Positions 33,697-36,155 of a stretch of DNA of 36,155 bases are shown here, piece after piece. The stretch comes from Eubacterium sp. GTDB lineage: Bacteria; Bacillota; Clostridia; Lachnospirales; Lachnospiraceae. How positions within the stretch are numbered: position 1 is the first letter of the stretch; each line of letters opens with the position of its first letter. Position numbers and translations under genes: made by a program. The stretch covers positions 1 through 36,155 of the forward strand of contig JAGBNF010000044.1 of NCBI GenBank assembly GCA_017634555.1, written 5' to 3'. Below the pieces are notes generated by a model that was given only the letters and a program-made list of their open reading frames with translations, had not been told where the DNA came from and did no database searches.

Positions 33697-35448
33697 TTAC
33701 TCTACATCCTGGAGAGCTGCATAATTCTCTTCACCTGTTCTTATCTTAACTACCTTACTTACAGGATATACGAAGATCTTTCCATCACCGATCTTACCTG
33801 TGTAAAGTGTCTTCTTTGCTGTTTCGATTACGCTGTCAACAGGGATTCCGCTGACAACTACTTCAAGCTTAATCTTAGGAAGGAGTGTCATATCCATTTC
33901 AACTCCACGGTATTTCTCACCGGTACCCTTCTGAATACCGCATCCACTTACCTGTGTTACTGTAATACCTGTAACACCGAGATTGTTGAGTGCTCTCTTG
34001 ATCTTATCGTATCTTGAAAGCTTTGTAATGATAACTACCTTATTGATACCTGTATCAACTATTCCTGCATTCTTCATATCCTTAGTTGTATCAACTACAG
34101 GAACTGAAGCCTTCTTCTGAGCTTCGCTTGCTGAGTCATAATCAGAAACACCAAGATTTGTATTTTCATTTTCACTCATCATAGCGCTTGACATATCAAC
34201 GATACTGAATCCTGAATAAGCTGATGCAAGACCATGCTCTGTTGAATCAAGACCTTCAATTTCTTCTTCCTCTGATACTCTGAGACCGAAGATTGCCTTA
34301 ATGATTGTGAATACGATGATCATTGTAACTATTGTCCATGCTGCTACTGATGCAAATCCGAGTAACTGAATTCCTAACTGATGGAAACCACCGCCGTAGA
34401 AAAGACCTACAACACTGTCATTTCCAGGAGCTGAAGTTGTTGCAAAAAGTCCTGTTGCAATTGTTCCCCAGATACCGTTCATCATATGTACCGCTACTGC
34501 ACCAACAGGATCGTCGATGTGAAGCTTGAAATCAAGGAGCCATACTCCGAATACTACGAGAAGTCCGGCAACTGCACCGATTATGATTGCACCTGATGCA
34601 TCTGTTACATCACATGGAGCTGTAATAGCTACAAGACCTGCAAGTGAAGCATTGAGACACATTGAAACATCAGGCTTACCATACTTAACCCATGTAAATA
34701 TCATACATACTACTGTTGCTACTGAAGGTGCGATTGTTGTTGTAACGAATACTGATGCAAGCTGATCAACTGATGTACAAGCTGCGCCGTTGAATCCGTA
34801 CCATCCAAACCAGAGGATAAATACACCAAGTGCACCGATTACTATATTATGTCCAGGGAAGGCGTTAACCTTAACAACCTTACCATTTGAATCCTTTTCA
34901 AATTTTCCTATACGAGGACCAACCATCTTTGCTCCGATGAGGGCTGAGATACCGCCAACCATGTGGATTGCACATGAACCTGCGAAATCATGGAAGCCAA
35001 TCTGAGAAAGCCAGCCACCACCCCAAATCCAATGAGCCTCAATTGGATAAATTACAAGTGAAATAATTCCAGAATATACACAGTAGCTAATAAACTTTGT
35101 TCTTTCTGCCATGGCACCACTTACGATTGTTGCTGTTGTAGCGCAGAACACAAGGTTAAATACAAAGTTGCTCCAGTCAAAGTTTGCATAGTCTGTAAAT
35201 ATTCCTAGTGTTGGTCTTCCTACTAATCCAAAGAGACAATCCTCTCCAAACATAAGACCAAATCCTAAAACAATAAACATTACTGTACCAATACAGAAAT
35301 CCATCAGGTTTTTCATAATGATATTTCCTGTATTTTTTGCTCTGGTAAATCCTGCCTCTACCATTGCAAATCCCGCTTGCATCCAAAATACAAGGGCAGC
35401 TCCTATAAGGAACCAGACTCCAAATAACATGCTTGAATAAGCTTCCAT
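33697..35448 (-). CDS. amt: Ammonium transporter fused to a PII signalling domain
   Basis: A 583-residue fusion. Residues 1-390 are an Amt channel with about eleven membrane helices; the conduction-pore twin His are His162 (FHDFAGSCAIHMVGG) and His321 (VGAVAVHMMNGIWG). Residues about 391-467 are a polar Ser/Glu-rich linker. Residues 468-583 are a complete PII (GlnB/GlnK) domain: NKVVIITKLSRYDKIKRAL, GITVTQVSGCGIQKGTGEKY, LLPKIKLEVVV and the ATP-binding TGKIGDGKIFVYPV and KIRTGEE. The T-loop keeps Tyr513 (position 46 of E. coli GlnB) but the uridylylated Tyr51 is Met518. In most bacteria GlnK is separate and blocks AmtB by inserting its T-loop; here it is tethered. Amt-PII fusions have been seen in some bacteria. 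GGAGG before the ATG. Confidence 0.95.
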   Translation of the reverse strand: MEAYSSMLFGVWFLIGAALVFWMQAGFAMVEAGFTRAKNTGNIIMKNLMDFCIGTVMFIVLGFGLMFGEDCLFGLVGRPTLGIFTDYANFDWSNFVFNLVFCATTATIVSGAMAERTKFISYCVYSGIISLVIYPIEAHWIWGGGWLSQIGFHDFAGSCAIHMVGGISALIGAKMVGPRIGKFEKDSNGKVVKVNAFPGHNIVIGALGVFILWFGWYGFNGAACTSVDQLASVFVTTTIAPSVATVVCMIFTWVKYGKPDVSMCLNASLAGLVAITAPCDVTDASGAIIIGAVAGLLVVFGVWLLDFKLHIDDPVGAVAVHMMNGIWGTIATGLFATTSAPGNDSVVGLFYGGGFHQLGIQLLGFASVAAWTIVTMIIVFTIIKAIFGLRVSEEEEIEGLDSTEHGLASAYSGFSIVDMSSAMMSENENTNLGVSDYDSASEAQKKASVPVVDTTKDMKNAGIVDTGINKVVIITKLSRYDKIKRALNNLGVTGITVTQVSGCGIQKGTGEKYRGVEMDMTLLPKIKLEVVVSGIPVDSVIETAKKTLYTGKIGDGKIFVYPVSKVVKIRTGEENYAALQDVE

Positions 35449-35479
35449 AATATTTTCCTCCTTGGGGTTTATTATTATT

Positions 35480-35509
35480 TATATAAAAAGGCGCGCAGTA
35501 TTTTTTCAA
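35480..35509 (-). promoter_or_regulatory. Possible amt promoter inside the terminator
   Basis: On the minus strand TTGAAA (35504-35509), 18 bases, TATATA (35480-35485). If active, it would start amt after the terminator and bypass the attenuator. The overlap with the stem makes this uncertain. Confidence 0.35.
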
Positions 35510-35524
35510 ATACTGCACGCCTTT
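35485..35524 (-). terminator. Terminator between the right-edge GSIII gene and amt
   Basis: On the minus strand AAAGGCGTGCAGTATTT pairs with AAATACTGCGCGCCTTT over 17 bp with one wobble, followed by T residues. It lies about 36 bases before the amt start, so amt transcription from the upstream gene depends on read-through. Confidence 0.85.
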
Positions 35525-35528
35525 GTGC
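35515..35528 (-). promoter_or_regulatory. ANTAR-type hexaloop hairpin overlapping the amt terminator
   Basis: GCAC-AAAGGC-GTGC forms a 4-bp stem with hexaloop AAAGGC (A at 1, G at 4), using the 5' strand of the terminator. Same layout and same loop as at glnN. Confidence 0.55.
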
Positions 35529-35544
35529 TACCTTCTAATTACGC

Positions 35545-36155
35545 TTATTTTACGCTATAAAGAATTTCTCCGTATGTTGGGTATGGCCAGATATCACTTG
35601 GTACTACTGTTTCAAGCTCATCAACCACCTCTCTAAGCTCATTCATATCTGCAAAAATTACATCATGATGGAACTTAGCCAAATCATATGTCTCAGTTAA
35701 TTCTTTTGCCTTATCAATGTCTGCTTCAAGCTTTTCAAGTCTTTCATCCATTGATGTTGTTAACTTAGCTGCCTGCTCCAATCTCTTCTTTTCCACTGAA
35801 GAATCAACTGGAAGTCCTGTAGCTGCCTTTGCGTTAAGAGTTTCTGCAAGTGTAAACTGATAATCACTAGCAGCTGCCATAATGTCTTTCTTAACCATAG
35901 CATCCATTGTAAGAGCTTCGATATCAATTACCTTATAGTAATTCTCAAGCTGGATGTCATATCGGCTATAAAGCTCCTGCTCCGTAAATACGTTATGCTT
36001 TGTAAATACATCAATTGCTTTCTTATCTACGAATGCTGGAAGGGCATCTACTGTAGACTTGAGGTTCTTAAGTCCTCTTCTCTCTGCTTCCTTTACCCAC
36101 TCATCAGAATATCCGTTACCATTGAAGATGATTCTCTTGTGGGCTGTAAGCTCTC
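35545..36155 (-). CDS. glnN: Glutamine synthetase type III, C-terminal part (5' end outside the window)
   Basis: An open frame enters from the right edge and ends at TAA 35545-35547; about 202 residues are visible. It matches the C-terminal part of the complete GSIII at 19515: AHKRIIFNGNGYSDEWVKEA (there [20 protein letters not shown]), ALPAFVDKKAIDVFTKHNVF, ELYSRYDIQLENYYKVIDIE and the final DIWPYPTYGEILYSVK. It is a second, clearly diverged GSIII copy. It lies upstream of amt in the same direction with a terminator in the 96-base gap, so the pair is a GSIII-Amt/PII unit whose downstream half may be controlled by read-through. Confidence 0.93.
   Translation of the reverse strand, partial: ELTAHKRIIFNGNGYSDEWVKEAERRGLKNLKSTVDALPAFVDKKAIDVFTKHNVFTEQELYSRYDIQLENYYKVIDIEALTMDAMVKKDIMAAASDYQFTLAETLNAKAATGLPVDSSVEKKRLEQAAKLTTSMDERLEKLEADIDKAKELTETYDLAKFHHDVIFADMNELREVVDELETVVPSDIWPYPTYGEILYSVK

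Noticed and set aside
33580-34017. 145-residue plus-strand ORF
   Set aside because: Starts in the intergenic hairpin and is antisense to the PII part of amt; no domain.

Overview
This window looks like part of a low-to-mid GC Firmicutes chromosome, most likely a Lachnospiraceae-type anaerobe (Butyrivibrio, Pseudobutyrivibrio, Roseburia or Lachnospira relatives). That placement is inferred from the AGGAGG ribosome-binding sites, sigma-A type promoters, oxygen-sensitive pyruvate formate-lyase, butanol-dehydrogenase-type fermentation enzyme and several glutamine synthetases. No rRNA or tRNA is present to fix it. Almost every gene after position 405 lies on the minus strand.

Left part (1-3400) is a decaying accessory zone. 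It holds the end of a GNAT acetyltransferase, a second GNAT gene, an LCM-family methyltransferase broken by a frameshift plus a nonsense codon, and the scar of a Tn916-like integrative element: an intact excisionase, an integrase with two internal deletions, and repeats of the form ATTGGCGTAAA that look like integrase arm sites.

Positions 3350-8870 hold a redox operon transcribed leftward from 7839: RibD-C reductase, small helical protein, cyclophilin-like lipoprotein, flavodoxin-family reductase, butanol dehydrogenase, a chimeric lipoprotein/SDR-tail gene, and a CMD-cupin protein. A divergent LysR regulator shares a 124-bp intergenic region with good promoters on both sides and two palindromes.

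Positions 8890-19500 are mixed metabolism: pflA and pflB, a membrane-anchored YD-repeat-like protein, a serine beta-lactamase-like hydrolase, a small membrane protein behind a palindromic promoter, a Cys-rich U32-like protein overlapping a large six-hairpin-glycosidase-like gene, and an HxlR regulator with an isochorismatase-like hydrolase.

Positions 19500-36155 are the most interesting part, a glutamine/nitrogen block. In transcription order on the minus strand it runs: type III glutamine synthetase (partial, right edge), an ammonium transporter fused to a PII domain, a response regulator, an ABC transporter, a histidine kinase, pyrG, carA, carB, a divergent GS-I-like gene, an ANTAR RNA-binding regulator with a pseudo-receiver, and a second type III glutamine synthetase. 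The leaders of pyrG, amt and glnN each carry an intrinsic terminator. The 5' strand of each terminator is overlapped by a small alternative hairpin with a hexaloop AAAGGC or AATGGC (A at loop position 1, G at position 4), the loop signature read by ANTAR proteins. I read this as an attenuation regulon linking ammonium uptake, glutamine synthesis and a glutamine-consuming enzyme, probably controlled by the ANTAR protein encoded in the same cluster. The leader of glnN also contains an unexplained array of four strong hairpins.
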